Source of the DNA: Thermothielavioides terrestris NRRL 8126 | Taxonomy: Eukaryota > Ascomycota > Sordariomycetes > Sordariales > Chaetomiaceae | Assembly: GCF_000226115.1 (NCBI RefSeq) | Contig: NC_016457.1 | Coordinates: 2,666,001-2,730,000 of the forward strand | DNA length: 64,000 nt | Direction of reading: 5' to 3' | Position numbers and translations under genes: made by a program | In this document: in pieces, positions 38,501 to 50,291 of the stretch | How positions within the stretch are numbered: the stretch's first letter is position 1 | Layout of the letters: each line of letters starts with the position of its first letter | The notes under the pieces: model-generated | The model's input: the letters and a program-made list of their open reading frames with translations, nothing else | Database searches by the model: none | What the model was told of the DNA's origin: nothing

Positions 38501-41500
38501 CGCTGGGGACGGGTCGGCTAGTACCGAGGTCAGCAGCTCGTCTGGGACAAGGATGATGCTGGTGTCGTCCACGACCGTGGTGAGCGTGTCGGCGGCGACG
38601 TGGGTCACGGTCCACCCGGACTGCGTCGGCGGATTGGGGGACACTGTCGGCTGCGTTGAGGCTTGTAAAGCCTCTGTGATGTCGCCAAGGATGATGGCCA
38701 TCTGGGCGGCTTGGCTGCCCGAAAGGGGCGACAGGTGTGTCACCACGAGTGTCCGGTGCTGGGGCGGGGAGCTCACGGGCTCGCCGACCCCCTGCGCCGA
38801 CCTGGGATTTGCATTTGCCGAGCTCCAAGCCCTGCGTACCTTGTAGAGATGATGCGTTGTTGTCCCGTCCTGGCTTGTGAGCACATGGTCAAGAAGACGG
38901 ATCTCCGCCGGGCTCGTCGTGGTCTTCCAGGCTTCAGCATCGGCGCTGGCCAGGGAGGTGGCGGAGCTCGCGACATGCTCTCCGTCAGACTGAGATGTCT
39001 GAGATGCGCCATTCTCGAAATTGGGGTTTGACTCGTCTGAGGATGCGGCACGAGAATCTGTCGACCTTGCAGAAGAAGGGGAGATGAAGGTCATGATCCC
39101 AGGACCGTTTCCGGATTCCACGACGACAACAAGGCCGCCGTCGGAAAGAAGCGGCTCCAGATTTTCGCTGATAACGCCGGCGCTCTCAACTCTGTGAGGC
39201 GAATGCAATATCGCGAGGTCGTACTGTGCTGAGAGTGCGGTCTCAAGGCCAAGCCCCGGCTTCTCGGGGCTCGCCAGAAGGTAACCCACGTTGTGTCTCG
39301 CCGCGCCGAACTTCCTCTGGGCGGCGACCAGCCCCTCGGCATCCGAAGACGCAAAGTCATACTGGGAACACGCCTGCCGCGCTGCTGCCTCACCAGCGTC
39401 CAGCCAAAGACTCGATACATTGCCGTCCGTGCCGCCGTTGAGGTTGACTTCAAGGACCCTGAGGCGCGGCCGTTTGTGCGCGAGCAGATCGATCACGGCG
39501 CTCACGGGGAGCCCAAGAGCCCCGAGCTGGGCCTGGGTCAGGAGTGTGATGTCAGGCTTCCATTGCACCGAATCGAACACGTGCGCGTCGGGCTTCGGAT
39601 CGACGTCCAGCTTCACGTAGTGGAGACCCTTGAGTTGCACCAGCAGGTCTCCCGTCTCGGCGTCATACGTCGAAACGTCTCCTATGATCCCTTTTGCCTG
39701 ATCTGGCCGACCTCGTCCCGAGTATCTCGACTGCGCCAGGACCAGGCCTTGGCGAACCCCCTGGCGCGGGATCCGGTTGATGAAGGCCTCGTCGGCCAAC
39801 GCGGGTATCTGGATTTCCTTGACGAGGCTGCGCTCGTTCGCCGCGTTCGGGGCCATAAGAGTTTGGAAGCACGAGTCCATGACAGCGGGGTGGAGAGAAT
39901 AGTGCGACGGAGGATTCCAAGCCGAAGAGGGCGGCGTCAAGTCCACCATGGCCCGGCATGACCGCTGCCCACTGGTGGCCTCGAGCCACTTGGTCTTCTG
40001 AAACGAGGGGCCAAAGTCCATGCCCACTTCACGCTGCGTCTTGTGCCAGAGCCGGAAAGGCTGGGGAGACCGCAGCGGCGCACGCCTCTCGTCGTTCGCG
40101 GGCAGCCGCTCCTCGACGGCCTCTTGGACACGAATCATACCGGTACAATGCTCGACGATGGCGTCGTCTTTGGATGTAGAAATGCGAACTTCGTGCCAGC
40201 CTGAGTCGTCGCTGCTTCGAGCGAGCTTCGTGAGGGCGACAAGGATATGGACAGGTTCGCCCTCTGGCACCCTTAGGGCGCGGTGGAAACGCATGTTTCG
40301 CAGCCCGTAGGCGAGATCGCTCACGCGCACCGCCTCGGGTGACGCGTGCAGCTCGACTGCGCAGTGTTTCTGATACATGGCCTCGACGGCCATGGCACAG
40401 AACGCCGCGCCGGGCATCAGCACGTCGCCGCCCATCTTGTGATGCCGCAGCCACGGCACGTCGTTCAACGCCAGGCGTTTGTGCCAGATCGGGCTCGTCC
40501 ACGGCGTGCCGAGGATCTTGCTGCCGAGCAGGTCGTGGGTGACATACCGTCGGAATCGCCAGTCCTTGCTTGCCGCGCTCTCGTACCAGTACTTGACTGA
40601 GTGGTTCCAGCGGTAACTCGGCAAGTCGACGACGCACCGCGGCGCAGTGTGATCCCCGCCGCCGCCGTCGTCGTTGTCGTCAGCCCCATTGACCGCCCCA
40701 AGGTCGATGGCCGCGCCGGTGATGAAGAGCCGGCCGGCCACGTTGAAAAGAGCGTTGATGGCGTCGGCACCGCGGGACCAGGCGGCGTAGTATGAGACAT
40801 CTCCGGCGTTGGAAGCCGACTTGAGGATCTGTGATATGGGGCCGGCCAAGGCGCCCGACGGGCCGACCTCGATGATAATATCGGGCGATTTGTGATCTGG
40901 CTGTGAGAGCATCTCCTGGATGGCCTTGTCAAAACGAACCGGTGACAAGAGGTTGGCCTTCCAGTAAGACGTATCGGTGGGTGTCTGGTCGGTTATTTTG
41001 GATGCGGTCACCGATGAAAACATGCATGTGCCCCGAGATTCCGAGCAACCTTCGTCAGATGGATGCCGCACACGGAGGCCTTCGCGTTCCATCAGAGACT
41101 CGTACTCCGCGCCGACCGCGTCCATGTACCGCGAGTGATAAGCCACATCGACCTGCAGAAGACGGGCAAAATGGCCCGCCGCCTTGAGTTCCGCTTCCAA
41201 GGCTTCGAGGTCGTCTTTCCTTCCCGAAATCGTCAAGCTGCGGGGACTGTTGTAGCAAGCGATGGAGGCGCGCCCGCCGTACGCTCCCAGATAAGGAGCG
41301 ATCCCGTCCGCGTCCAGGCCCACCGCCAGCATGCCGAGGCTCTTCTCCATGTTCTTCTCCCTCCGACTTGCTCGGGTTACGGCCCGACCGCGGAAGAAGG
41401 CGGCCTTGATGGCACCCGCGCGGTCGAGATATCCCGCCGCGTACGCGGCCGCGATCTCGCCCGACGAATGGCCCACGACGCTCGACGCGCTGACCCCCCA

Positions 41501-43598
41501 CTTTTCGAGCACGGCCAGCAAGCAAATCTGCAGTGCTGTCGCGAGCGGTTGCGAGAGCTCGGGCTGCCGGAGGTGTGCGGCGTCCCGCGGCTCGGTCAGT
41601 TCCTCCAGGAGCGACCAACCCGGAGGCTCGCACGCCGCGATCCCCTGCAGGGCCCCGTCGAGCTCCGCGAGGATGGGCCGCACCGTGGAGGGGAACGCGC
41701 GCACAAGATCGCGCCCCATCTGCGACCACTGCGCGCCCTGCCCGGTCATCACAAAAGCCACGCGCGGGGGCCGGGGCGCCTTTTTGGCCGTGACGAAATC
41801 GGCCGCTTGGATCTTGATGGTCTGCTCGTTGCTGCCGCTGCTGCTGCGGACGTTGACAAAAGCACGGTGCCACAGATGCGAGCGGCGTTGCGAGAGCGTG
41901 TAGACCACGTCCCGGAGGTGGACGCGGACGCGTGGGTTGACGAGGTGGCTGCAGAGGGCGGCAATGTTTGCCTGGAGGGAGGGGGCATCGTTGGCCGAGA
42001 GGACGAGAGTGTATGGCCTAGTACTGGCACCGACGCCGTCCGCCGTGACATTGAAGCTGTGCCCGTCCGGGGCCCATTGCGAGATTTCGTCGATGGGCCG
42101 GATCGAGACCACGTGGTGCGTCTGGCCTTGGGTGTGGGCGTCCGACCCTTCTAGGACGGCGTGCGCGTTCGCGCCGCCGTAGCCGAACGAGTTGACGCTT
42201 GCGCGTCTGGGCTTGCCATCGGTGGCTGGCCAAGGGAGCATGGTTCGAGAGACCCTCACCTTGGCCCCGGCAAAGTCGATGTTTGGGTTGGGGTTGATGA
42301 AGCTGGGCGTTCCGGGGATCATGCCATGCTCGAGCGACAGGATTGTCTTGATCAAGCCTGACAAGCCCGCAGCCGGTTCCGAGTGGCCCACGTTGGATTT
42401 GATCTAGCAGCAGTACTTGTCAATACTTGACTCCTCTTCCAGGAGCAAAGCATCTGTGAGGCTGGAGGCAAGGAGTCAAGGACACACCGATCCGATGATG
42501 AGCGGCTTGGCGGGATCTCGTGATGCTGCGAAGGCGGCCTTGATTCCGGCTACCTCGGCTGCGTCTCCGGCTTTGGTTCCCGTCCCGTGGCACTCGAGAT
42601 ACTGGGTATCGTTGAGATCGACGATTCCAGCGTTGGCGTACGCCTTGCGGATAACGGCTGCTTGAGCTTCGGAGCTCGGGCTTCCGATGCCGTTTGTCCG
42701 GCCGTTGCTAGCGAAGAGGGGTCAGTACGAATGGAGAGTGAGTGTTCCTGCGGTCAAAGGCTGCTAGCCCGAACCTGTTGATGGCGATGCCGCGTATGAC
42801 AGCCCGGATAGGATCTCGGTCTCGCAGCGCCGTCTCCAGTCGCTTCACAATCAGGCAACTCACGGCCTCGGCCTTGACATAACCGTCGGCTGCAGCGTCG
42901 AAACTGTGGCACAGTGCCGTCGGGGAGTGCGCCTGCCCGACAAGCGCGTCGTCGATGACGTGCTCGGGGCTCATGTACAGGTTGCTGGCGGCGACGATCG
43001 CCGCATCCGCCTCGCGCGACCGCAGGGTACGGCAGGCCATATCGAGAGCGACTAGGCTGCCTGAGCAGGCCGTATCGATGGTGACGCTGGGGCCCTTCAG
43101 GTTGAAGAACCAGCTGATGCGATTCGCGAGGATGGCGCGACCTACGCCGAGGTCCGTGTTTCCCGGCCGGTCCTCCGGGTCGCGCATTTGGATGTCGCCG
43201 TAGTCGACAGCGAAGGAGGCGACAAAGCACGCCACGGGCGCGCCGTTGATGGCCTCCATGGGTACCCCCGCACTCTCCAGCCCTTCGTACACGATCTCAA
43301 GCAGTTGGCGCTGGTTGGGGTCCGTCGCAAGGGCTTCAGTGGCCGCCATCTCGAAGAAGGACGCGTCGAAGTCGGCGAGGTCCACGTCCTGTTCCGAGAG
43401 GAACATGCCACCCTTGGAGCGCATCGTACCCGGCTTGAGGGAACCGTCCCAGTGGCCCGAGAAGTTGAAGCGTGAGGCCGGCACCTCGTTGGAGGCGACC
43501 TTGCCTTCTTCCAGGAAGTCCCAGAGCCTTCCCGGGGAAGAGTTCCCGCCGGGGAGGCGGCACGCCAAGCCAATGATGGCAATGGGATCTTGGGCCAT
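35532..43598 (-). CDS. Highly reducing type I polyketide synthase
   Basis: Five exons (43598-42775, 42707-42488, 42403-37892, 37816-37532, 37445-35532) join in frame to 2,584 residues. Ketosynthase (about 5-430) has DTACSGSL, the HGTGT histidine (ECHGTGT) and NVGHSE. Acyltransferase (about 540-860) has [10 protein letters not shown] with Ser near 659. Dehydratase (about 960-1250) has [12 protein letters not shown] and [11 protein letters not shown] methyltransferase-like segment near 1330 has lost its SAM-binding glycine motif. Enoylreductase (about 1830-2150) has NFKDV and [15 protein letters not shown]. Ketoreductase (about 2155-2400) has [13 protein letters not shown] and NYAAANAF with a Ser run before it. 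The acyl carrier protein has [11 protein letters not shown] (Ser near 2522). There is no thioesterase or reductase release domain. A fully reduced, unmethylated chain is possible; the product is unknown. Intron 3 uses an AAG acceptor at 37,817. Confidence 0.95.
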
Positions 43599-44053
43599 GT
43601 TCAACGGGGAGCGAATCCGCTTAGCAGGCAGAAGCTTTCCTCTGGAAAGCTGCTGTTTGTCGTGTCTGTTTGCAGTCTTGAGGGCTTGAGCTGGGATATC
43701 TCTCTGCCATGAAGTGCACGACACACACCCCCCCCCCCCTTCCTCTTCCCCTTTCCTCTCCTTATTGGATCGCACCGTGGTAATCATGACCCATCGGTCT
43801 GGTCAGCACGAACATCAACCATACTTGGCCTTCCCTCCTTGCCCAATCAGAGAGGCCCTGACCGGTCATCGAGCTACCGGTTACATCTTGCTACACCGGG
43901 GCTTTCTCGTCGCTTATTATTAGACCGTTGCGTGGCGTCTTGCAGCGGTTTCTAGCAAATGAAACTCATTCTGCCTTCCTTCGCTCCCGCTGTTCGGGTG
44001 GTGGGCCCCATTTTGCTGTTCGACACCTTGCCTCCACCCCTTTTCTTCGCGCC
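43599..44053. promoter_or_regulatory. Bidirectional promoter, PKS / hydrolase
   Basis: 455 bp separate the divergent start codons of the PKS and the hydrolase, so the two genes can share control elements. Two ACCGGT palindromes lie at 43,861-43,866 and 43,876-43,881, and an inverted CCAAT box (CCCAATCAG) lies near 43,843. A C-rich run and a pyrimidine tract precede the PKS. No sequence matching a full ToxE box was seen here by eye. Confidence 0.5.
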
Positions 44054-45100
44054 ATGGGCTCCTCCGCATATGAAGAAGTGGAATGCACAACCATCGACGG
44101 CATTGCCATCCGCGGATGGCTCTTTGCTGTTCCTGGGCCGGCACCGGCCATCGTCATGTCACACGGTGTACGAGTCCCCGCCTGTTGTTCTGACGCATAG
44201 CTAACATAATCGCATCGAATACCCAGTTCAACTGCGTCAAGGAGATGACGTTGCCGGACGTTGCCGAGTGGTTTCAACGCCGCGGCTACAATGTCCTCCT
44301 CTACGATGCTCGAAGTGTCGGCGCGAGTGGCGGAGTGCCGCGGAACCAGCCGGACCTTCTGCAAATGGCCGAGGACGTTTCGGGTGTGTCTCTTGCCCCT
44401 TTCCCCTTTCCCGATGTGCAGTACATGATCTCTTCCTGACTCGGCGGCAGACATTGTGACCTTTGTCTCAAATCTTAAGTGTGTCGACCCTCAACGCATC
44501 CTCCTCTGGGGCATGTCCTTTGGCGGCACGGTGAGCGGCTGCGCTGCTGCCGTTGATCACCGGCCCCGGGCCCTCATCATGGTGTGCCCCCTCTTCAGCT
44601 TTGTGCGCCCGGACCGGCGACGCGCGACGTTCGCCCGTCTGATCCAGGATCGCGTCTCGCAATTAGGCGGGAACGAGCCCTTGTCCCTACCACCGTTCAA
44701 CAGCAACGGGGAGAACCTTGCGGGGTTCGGTGGCGCGGGGGGACCCGGCGGCCTGGAGGCGTACAACCTCATGCGCGCGGCGGCTGGGCGGGGCCACCCG
44801 GGCTTCCGGGATCGCATCACGTTTCAGACGTTCTACAAACTGGCGCTGGCACGGCCGAGGGAGCTGCTGGACATGATCGACGAACGGATGGCCGTCATGG
44901 TGGTTGTGCCGGAGCTGGACGATATTTCCAGCCCGGAAGAGCAGAGAGCGGCATTCGAGAAGTTGTCGACGCCCAGGAAGCGGCTGCATATAGCGCGGGG
45001 GAAGGGACACCTGTCTGTCGTGACAGGAGAGGGCTCAGAGGAGCTTCTGGAAGCCATGGACGACTTTTTCCGAGAGGCTCTGAGGGACGATGCCGGGTAG
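44054..45100 (+). CDS. Alpha/beta hydrolase, PKS-associated
   Basis: Three exons (44054-44167, 44227-44383, 44451-45100) join to 306 residues. The fold is clear: strand IRGWLFAV, oxyanion region IVMSHGFNCVKEM, YNVLLYDARSVGASGGVPRN, nucleophile box GMSFGG (Ser113), acid candidates in VPELDDISSP (Asp248/249) and His278 in GKGHLSV. It resembles the intracellular dienelactone-hydrolase or acetyl-xylan-esterase-type hydrolases that accompany fungal reducing PKSs lacking a release domain. Shared promoter with the PKS supports a role in chain release or hydrolysis of the product; this is inference. The ATG at 44054 was chosen because upstream sequence in the same frame is not conserved-looking. Confidence 0.9.
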
Positions 45101-46125
45101 TCACCTAGTTTGTGACACTATTACTGTCTAGCGAGACAAGCCATGGCGCCGTTGGAACTCCATTTGGGTTGGCGGAGGATATTGATGTGCTACCTAGGTA
45201 TCTAATCCACCCAATTGTACCCTAGACAACTCGCCACGGTCTCGTTTGGGGAGTTCTCTCATCTCACACTTCTACAGCAATTGGCTACTCAGGGCCGCAG
45301 GCACACGTCTTCTTGTTTGTCCAGGGAGCCGACTTCGGTAGCTCGACTCAGCAGAAGGACAGAAGGACCGTTCGCGTCTTCGGCAGGTATCAATCCCTGA
45401 GTCCTACGACATCCCACCCATTGACTCCGCCTGACGCTCTGCTGTGGCATGGAGCTCATTTTTTTCTCCCGATAACTAGGTAAGACCTACGTACATAATC
45501 ATGTAATATGTATGATGACTTAGGGTAACATTCGAGAAGCGTGCCGATTACGCTTGGCCTAAGGAAACCAGATCCGTCAGCGTAATGCTTACGGCTTACC
45601 CAGTCAGCCTCTGCCTGGATGAGGCACATACACCTACCTAGGTACCCAGAATTCTTACCGAGCCGCCCCCCTCCAAGTCTAGTTGTTGGTTTTTCTCTCC
45701 CGCCGCATGCCTCAACCTGCTCATGGACGGCGGCGCATCCAGATCGGCTTGTGAAAGCCCTCCATCGCGCAATGTCAACCCAAGGCACTCGCTACCTACT
45801 TAACATGCGGTCGCGTTGGTTCGGCGTGTTTCACTGCGTCACGAACAAACTGATGCACCCCGCACGCGGGCTGTGTTGCTGTGCCACCTCCCTTCCCGTC
45901 TCCAGCCGCTTGCTCTGCGGTTTAGTTGCCTAGGTGATTGGAGAGGCTGAGTTAAAGAAAGTTGGAAGCCTCTGTCTCTCTCATCCTTTGGTGTCAAGGA
46001 TGCCGTAGTTTCACAAGTTCGCAGATTGGTCCTCATCTTGACACCCCAGCAAAGACATTGTCCAGCGCTGAACCATCCACACAATACCTTCTGACCCGTC
46101 GCAGAAGCAGCTTTCCCTCGTCGGC
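45101..46125. other. Intergenic region, hydrolase / membrane protein
   Basis: 1,025 bp hold no supported gene. Exact TACCTAGGTA palindromes lie at 45,191-45,200 and 45,635-45,644. Confidence 0.45.
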
Positions 46126-47506
46126 ATGGCGCTGGCCGATATTGTGTCCTGCGACGGTTTTCTCGTGAGGTTCCCTGCCATTGGTGTGGGCTTTCCAAGA
46201 AGACCATCTACATTCCCGCTGACTGACTGACTCTTCTCGACAGATCCTCCTCTGGGTCAGTACCGGCGTGTGCGTTGTCTGCTTCACTCTCCGTGCCTAC
46301 ATCCGCCATGTCTGCTTCGGCACCCTCCTGCTCGAGGACTGGCTTGTGGCTGGCGCCCTGGCCGTCTTCATTTCCAGCACGATTGTCTGGCAGCTGTACC
46401 TGCCGGACTTGTACAACATGGCGCACGCCGTCGAGGGCACCTTTGTCCCGGGTCCCACCTTCGTCCAAGACACGCAGGCGGCGCTCCGAGCGTGCGGAGT
46501 CATGTCCATCACGGTGTACATCGGTCTGTGGCTGATCAAGTCGTCCTTCCTGGCCCTGTTCTACCGGCTGGGCCACCAGATCCCGCTGTACCTGTACGCG
46601 TGGTGGGTGTGCGCCGCCCTCATCATGGCGTGCGGGTTCGCATCCCTGGGGCTGAACCAGTATGAATGCATGTTCGGGGACATCGACGTCATCTTCGCCA
46701 CGTGCATGCTTCCGGACTCCCTGCACAGTGTCTACATCAAGGAGATCGTGGCCAGCGTGCTTGATGTCTTCTCTGACCTGCTGCGTGAGTCTTCCTCCTC
46801 CAAGAAGATGCAAGAGGCGAGCTAGCTGAGGTATTGATGGCTCTTCTTTCGTTCCTGTCCTAGTCATCATCTTCCCCGTCTGGATCTTGTGGAGCACCCA
46901 CGTCTCCTTCCGCCAAAAGGTGGTCTTATCGGCCATCTTCTGCCTGGTGGGCCTGACCATCTCCATGACTATCGTTCGGGGTGTTTTTTCGAGGACCATC
47001 TCGGAGGATCCAAAGTACGCGTTGGAACAAATCAACATTGCGTGGGTGTTTTGGTTCTCGATCGAGTACCTCACATGTGAGTTTTGTTCCTTCCTTCTTC
47101 AGGTCTGTTTCCACATCCATTTCTCGAAGACTGATGTTGTGAACCTTTAGCCTTCCTGGTTGCCTGCGCCATATCCTTCCGGTCCCTCTTCGTCCAGCGC
47201 CGCATAAAACTTACCGGCGGAGGCGATCCGAGCCAGAAACGCGTCACACCGCCGTCATCGCCTAAAAATGGACGCTTTAGGTACTACCTCCACAAGCTGC
47301 ACGATTCGCTCCTCACAACGGCGCGCTACCTCGAGGGGTCCGGATACGACCACGAGACGTGGAAACTCCCCATGCCGACGTCCGGCTTGATGACGGTCGA
47401 CTTTTCAACGGACGAGGGCTGGCGCCATTATTATGAGGACGGCGAGTCATTGAGGGCGCTAAGGCCATCTGGGAAAAGTGTGACAGAGGTTGTGAGTGCG
47501 GCTTGA
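46126..47506 (+). CDS. Seven-helix rhodopsin-like integral membrane protein (PTH11-related family)
   Basis: Four exons (46126-46164, 46244-46784, 46864-47076, 47151-47506) join to 382 residues. Seven hydrophobic segments can be drawn: ILLWVSTGVCVVCFTLRAYI, WLVAGALAVFISSTIVWQLY, IGLWLIKSSFLALFYRLG, LYAWWVCAALIMACGFASLG, SDLLLIIFPVWILWS, VVLSAIFCLVGLTISMTIVR and IAWVFWFSIEYLTSFLVACA. The order of conserved bits (LEDW after helix 1, WLIKSSFLALFYR in helix 3, Cys pair around the loop GLNQYECMF) fits the fungal rhodopsin domain found in PTH11-like proteins, without a CFEM domain here. The cytoplasmic tail is about 110 residues. Such genes often occur in metabolite clusters, but the role is unknown. 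All splice sites are GT-AG. Confidence 0.85.
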
Positions 47507-47704
47507 GTGAAGGAGTGAAGGTAGATTGTGCACATAGGTACGTTGTCCGTAGGAGCACGACTTAGTCTGATTGTATTTGTATAGAGCACTGGCACCTAGT
47601 CTTTCTGGATCCGTCTTTGCCCTCTGCATCCTTGGGGCGCCTGGCTTTCTTTTTCTCTTTCGGGTTGGGCCAGTAAGTACCCCGTTTGTTTTAACAATTC
47701 AGTG

Positions 47705-47739
<35 letters not shown>

Positions 47740-48658
47740 CAGCACAGCTTCCCCGCAACTCAGCCCTACTAGAATATGAAGAGAAGGCATTGAATTGATT
47801 GAAATGAAATCTCATGGCTTTTCACGCCGATGTTCGCACCCGGTCCTCTGGTATGCTTGTTCTGGGTCTCTTGCTAACTGTAAAGGGTTAGTTTGGCGTT
47901 CGGAATTATGTAGGTATACTTGCTTGAGGTTGTCTTGATTGCCGAAGCAGTCAAGCAGGAGGGACGGGCCGGAACTTGGAAGCAAGGCAACTCCCGTCCC
48001 TTTTTCCGATGCAATATGCTGCAGGGGGGCCCGGAAAAATCTGGACTGATACTTGTATATGTGGACTGGTCAGTGAAAGCAACTACCACAGTAACTGCAC
48101 AGTCGACACCTCGCGGAATGCAGCCGGGGTCGACTACCCAACCGAAAATGGCCCCCATCACGGTTAATAAGCAGCGGGACGGGACGGGCTCCAAGCCTCC
48201 CGTCGCCACCCACAGCGCGGCACCGGACTGCACTGCGACCGTCATACGCACGTTGGTTGCGGCGACATGGCACGGATCTGCAAGCCGAGGCAAGCTGACC
48301 TGAGTTGCGCCAAATCTTCGCCGCAGTCTCACATGATAGCTGATATTAAAGGGGGCCAACTGCAGGCTCGGGAACACATATGATGTGATGGAACCCTCCG
48401 GGTTTCCACAGAACCGTAGGCGGGTTGGGGGGCAAGTGCAGGACTCTGGGGCTGTTGGGCCGTGGGTACCTGGTAGGTAGGCCCGGTACCTACCTGGTAG
48501 GTAGGTAAGTTGCGGGGATCGGTGGAAGGTTGAGTTGAAGACCAAGGGGTACCTTATGTATTCGCCAGGCAGTAATTTCTGCGCCACTATGCCGATTCTT
48601 CTCTCGGACGCAGGGGAACTTCTGACTCTCAGGTATGCCAAAATACTTGTGATCCTAG
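47507..48658. other. Intergenic region with poly(T) and GGTA-rich palindromes
   Basis: 1,152 bp hold no supported gene. A 32-base poly(T) lies at 47,708-47,739, and a GTAGGTAGG/CCTACCT palindromic stretch lies at about 48,465-48,510. A 301-codon frame on the minus strand (48,779-47,874) is not recognised and overlaps the first exon of the next gene. Confidence 0.4.
47708..47739 (+). repeat. Poly(T), 32 bases
   Basis: An uninterrupted T run about 200 bp after the membrane-protein stop codon, in its likely 3' UTR. Confidence 0.85.
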
Positions 48659-49674
48659 ATGGAGCCGGCCAAGGATGACCCGATTGCTCGACGTCGAGAG
48701 CAAAATCGCTTGGCACAACGAAGGTTTCGTTGTACGCTTCTCTCGATCGGTGAAACCCGGCCACATGAAACTCGCTCACGGAGTGCCTAGGGAAGCGAAG
48801 CCAGCAGAAGACTTCGGCCCGGAAACAGGAGAGGCAGAAAGCCGGAAGCGCAAGCCCCCAACTAGGTCAACTCGCGACGCCGTCCATTTCGAGCATCAGC
48901 GAAACGATCCTGTCTCCCGATGCTTTCTCCATGACCTTCGGGATCGACGAGCCACGTCACAACGGGGACGTTCGATGCCCCATGGAGGTGGATGCCCTGC
49001 AGGAGGACCACACGTATTCGGATCCTTTGGATCTTGGGGGCTTCTTACCACTACCTTCGCCATGCGACGGGCACATGATGGGAAGCGTTTCACTGACCGG
49101 TGGGGATACAACCGGAGCCGCCAGTCTAAGCCATCAGCAGCGAGATTCGACCACCCCAAGAGGCTCCCGCTCTGCGTCGCTCTCCGCCCCGACACTGACA
49201 GCACGGGAATCACAGCCACCTAGCCGAGGCCTGGACCCAGACCGCGGCTGGCTCGGGCCGCTCCACCTGGCAGCAGCAAAAGGCAACGACCGCATCGTGC
49301 GCATCCTGCTCGAGCACCGGACTGCAGACTGCAGCATCGACGAGCCGGACAGCGACGGGCTGACGGCGCTGATGCACGCCGTCCAGGGCGGCTACGAGGA
49401 CGTTGCTCGCTCGCTGCTCGTCGCGGGGGCCGCAGTGGACGCTGCCGACAAGCAGAAACGCACAGCGCTTCACTGGGCGGTCCTGATGCGGCGGGAGGCG
49501 CTGCTCCGGCAGCTCCTCGAGCACGCCGTCGCGGCGGGCGCCAACCTGGATGTGTACGACGCCGAGGGAAGGACGCCGCTGCACAGCGCCATCGAGGTGG
49601 GTTTTGAGACGGGCGTGCAGGTGTTGCTAGAATTTGGTGTCAATACGAGGTGCCGAGCGCAGAAGTCGCGATGA
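48659..49674 (+). CDS. bZIP-ankyrin transcription regulator (ToxE-type)
   Basis: Exon 1 (48659-48731) encodes a canonical basic region, DDPIARRREQNRLAQRRFR, directly after the start. A 59-bp intron (48732-48790, GTACGC...CCTAG) leads to exon 2 (48791-49674); together they give 318 residues. After a second basic stretch and a Ser/Thr-rich linker, ankyrin repeats occupy the C-terminal half: GPLHLAAAKGNDRIVRILLE, GLTALMHAVQGGYEDVARSL, RTALHWAVLMRREALLRQLL and GRTPLHSAIEVGFETGVQVL. A basic region followed by ankyrin repeats and no leucine zipper is the arrangement of ToxE, the HC-toxin cluster regulator of Cochliobolus carbonum. Location inside this cluster suggests pathway-specific control; that is inference. 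Exon 1 is short and depends on the splice model. Confidence 0.82.
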
Positions 49675-50291
49675 GGAGACAAAACACCACCGCTGCATGG
49701 AGATGTTGCATCTTTCCGACCCGGGACCGCCGAGCACGGGGGGGAGACAGTCGGCCCAGGGCTTCCGGTCCTTACGGCAGCCGGTACGGAGGTGAAAGGA
49801 ACCCCTGGAACTTCCATGTCTCGGAAGGCGTTGCGCCTCGCCAGTGCATATTTGTGCAGTGTTTTGTGGTGGGGCTCCAGCTTGAAAATGAATGTTTGGT
49901 TAGGAAACCGAACGGAATGACGCCCGGTTGGTTCGGGTTGCATTCATAACAGCTCCCGTTGCTTACTTTCCAGGCCGATGATAGGTAGGTAGGCTGCACT
50001 CTCCGTCCGCCATTTATTACCTCGGAGCAGGGAGGTTGGTGCTGCCGCTGCTGCGTTTTCATACTGTCGTCTCTGCTGTGTAACATCAAGGCTGCTCACC
50101 AACTCACACTGGTTGGATGATATGTACCTGACCTAAGCGGCCGCAAGGGCCATACAAGAACCAACCGTTGCAAAAAGGTGGTGGTGGCATGCGCCCAAGT
50201 CCTGTCAACGTCCCGCTCCTTCACGCTCCGACCAAGTCACACTCTGAATCCAAGACATAATCGTTCTTCGACGCTCTTTACCAACCCCAAC
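49675..50291. other. Intergenic region, bZIP-ankyrin / SDR
   Basis: 617 bp of 3' flank and SDR promoter. A TAGGTAGGTAGG stretch lies near 49,982. I see no gene. Confidence 0.45.

Noticed and set aside
41063..42154. 363-codon open frame on the plus strand
   Set aside because: Antisense to the PKS acyltransferase region.
43599..43787. N-terminal extension of the PKS
   Set aside because: The frame is open upstream, but typical PKS proteins start just before PIAIIG, which fits the ATG at 43,598.
47874..48779. 301-codon open frame on the minus strand
   Set aside because: It has no recognisable domain or convincing start context and overlaps the bZIP basic-region exon on the other strand. Transcript evidence could revive it.
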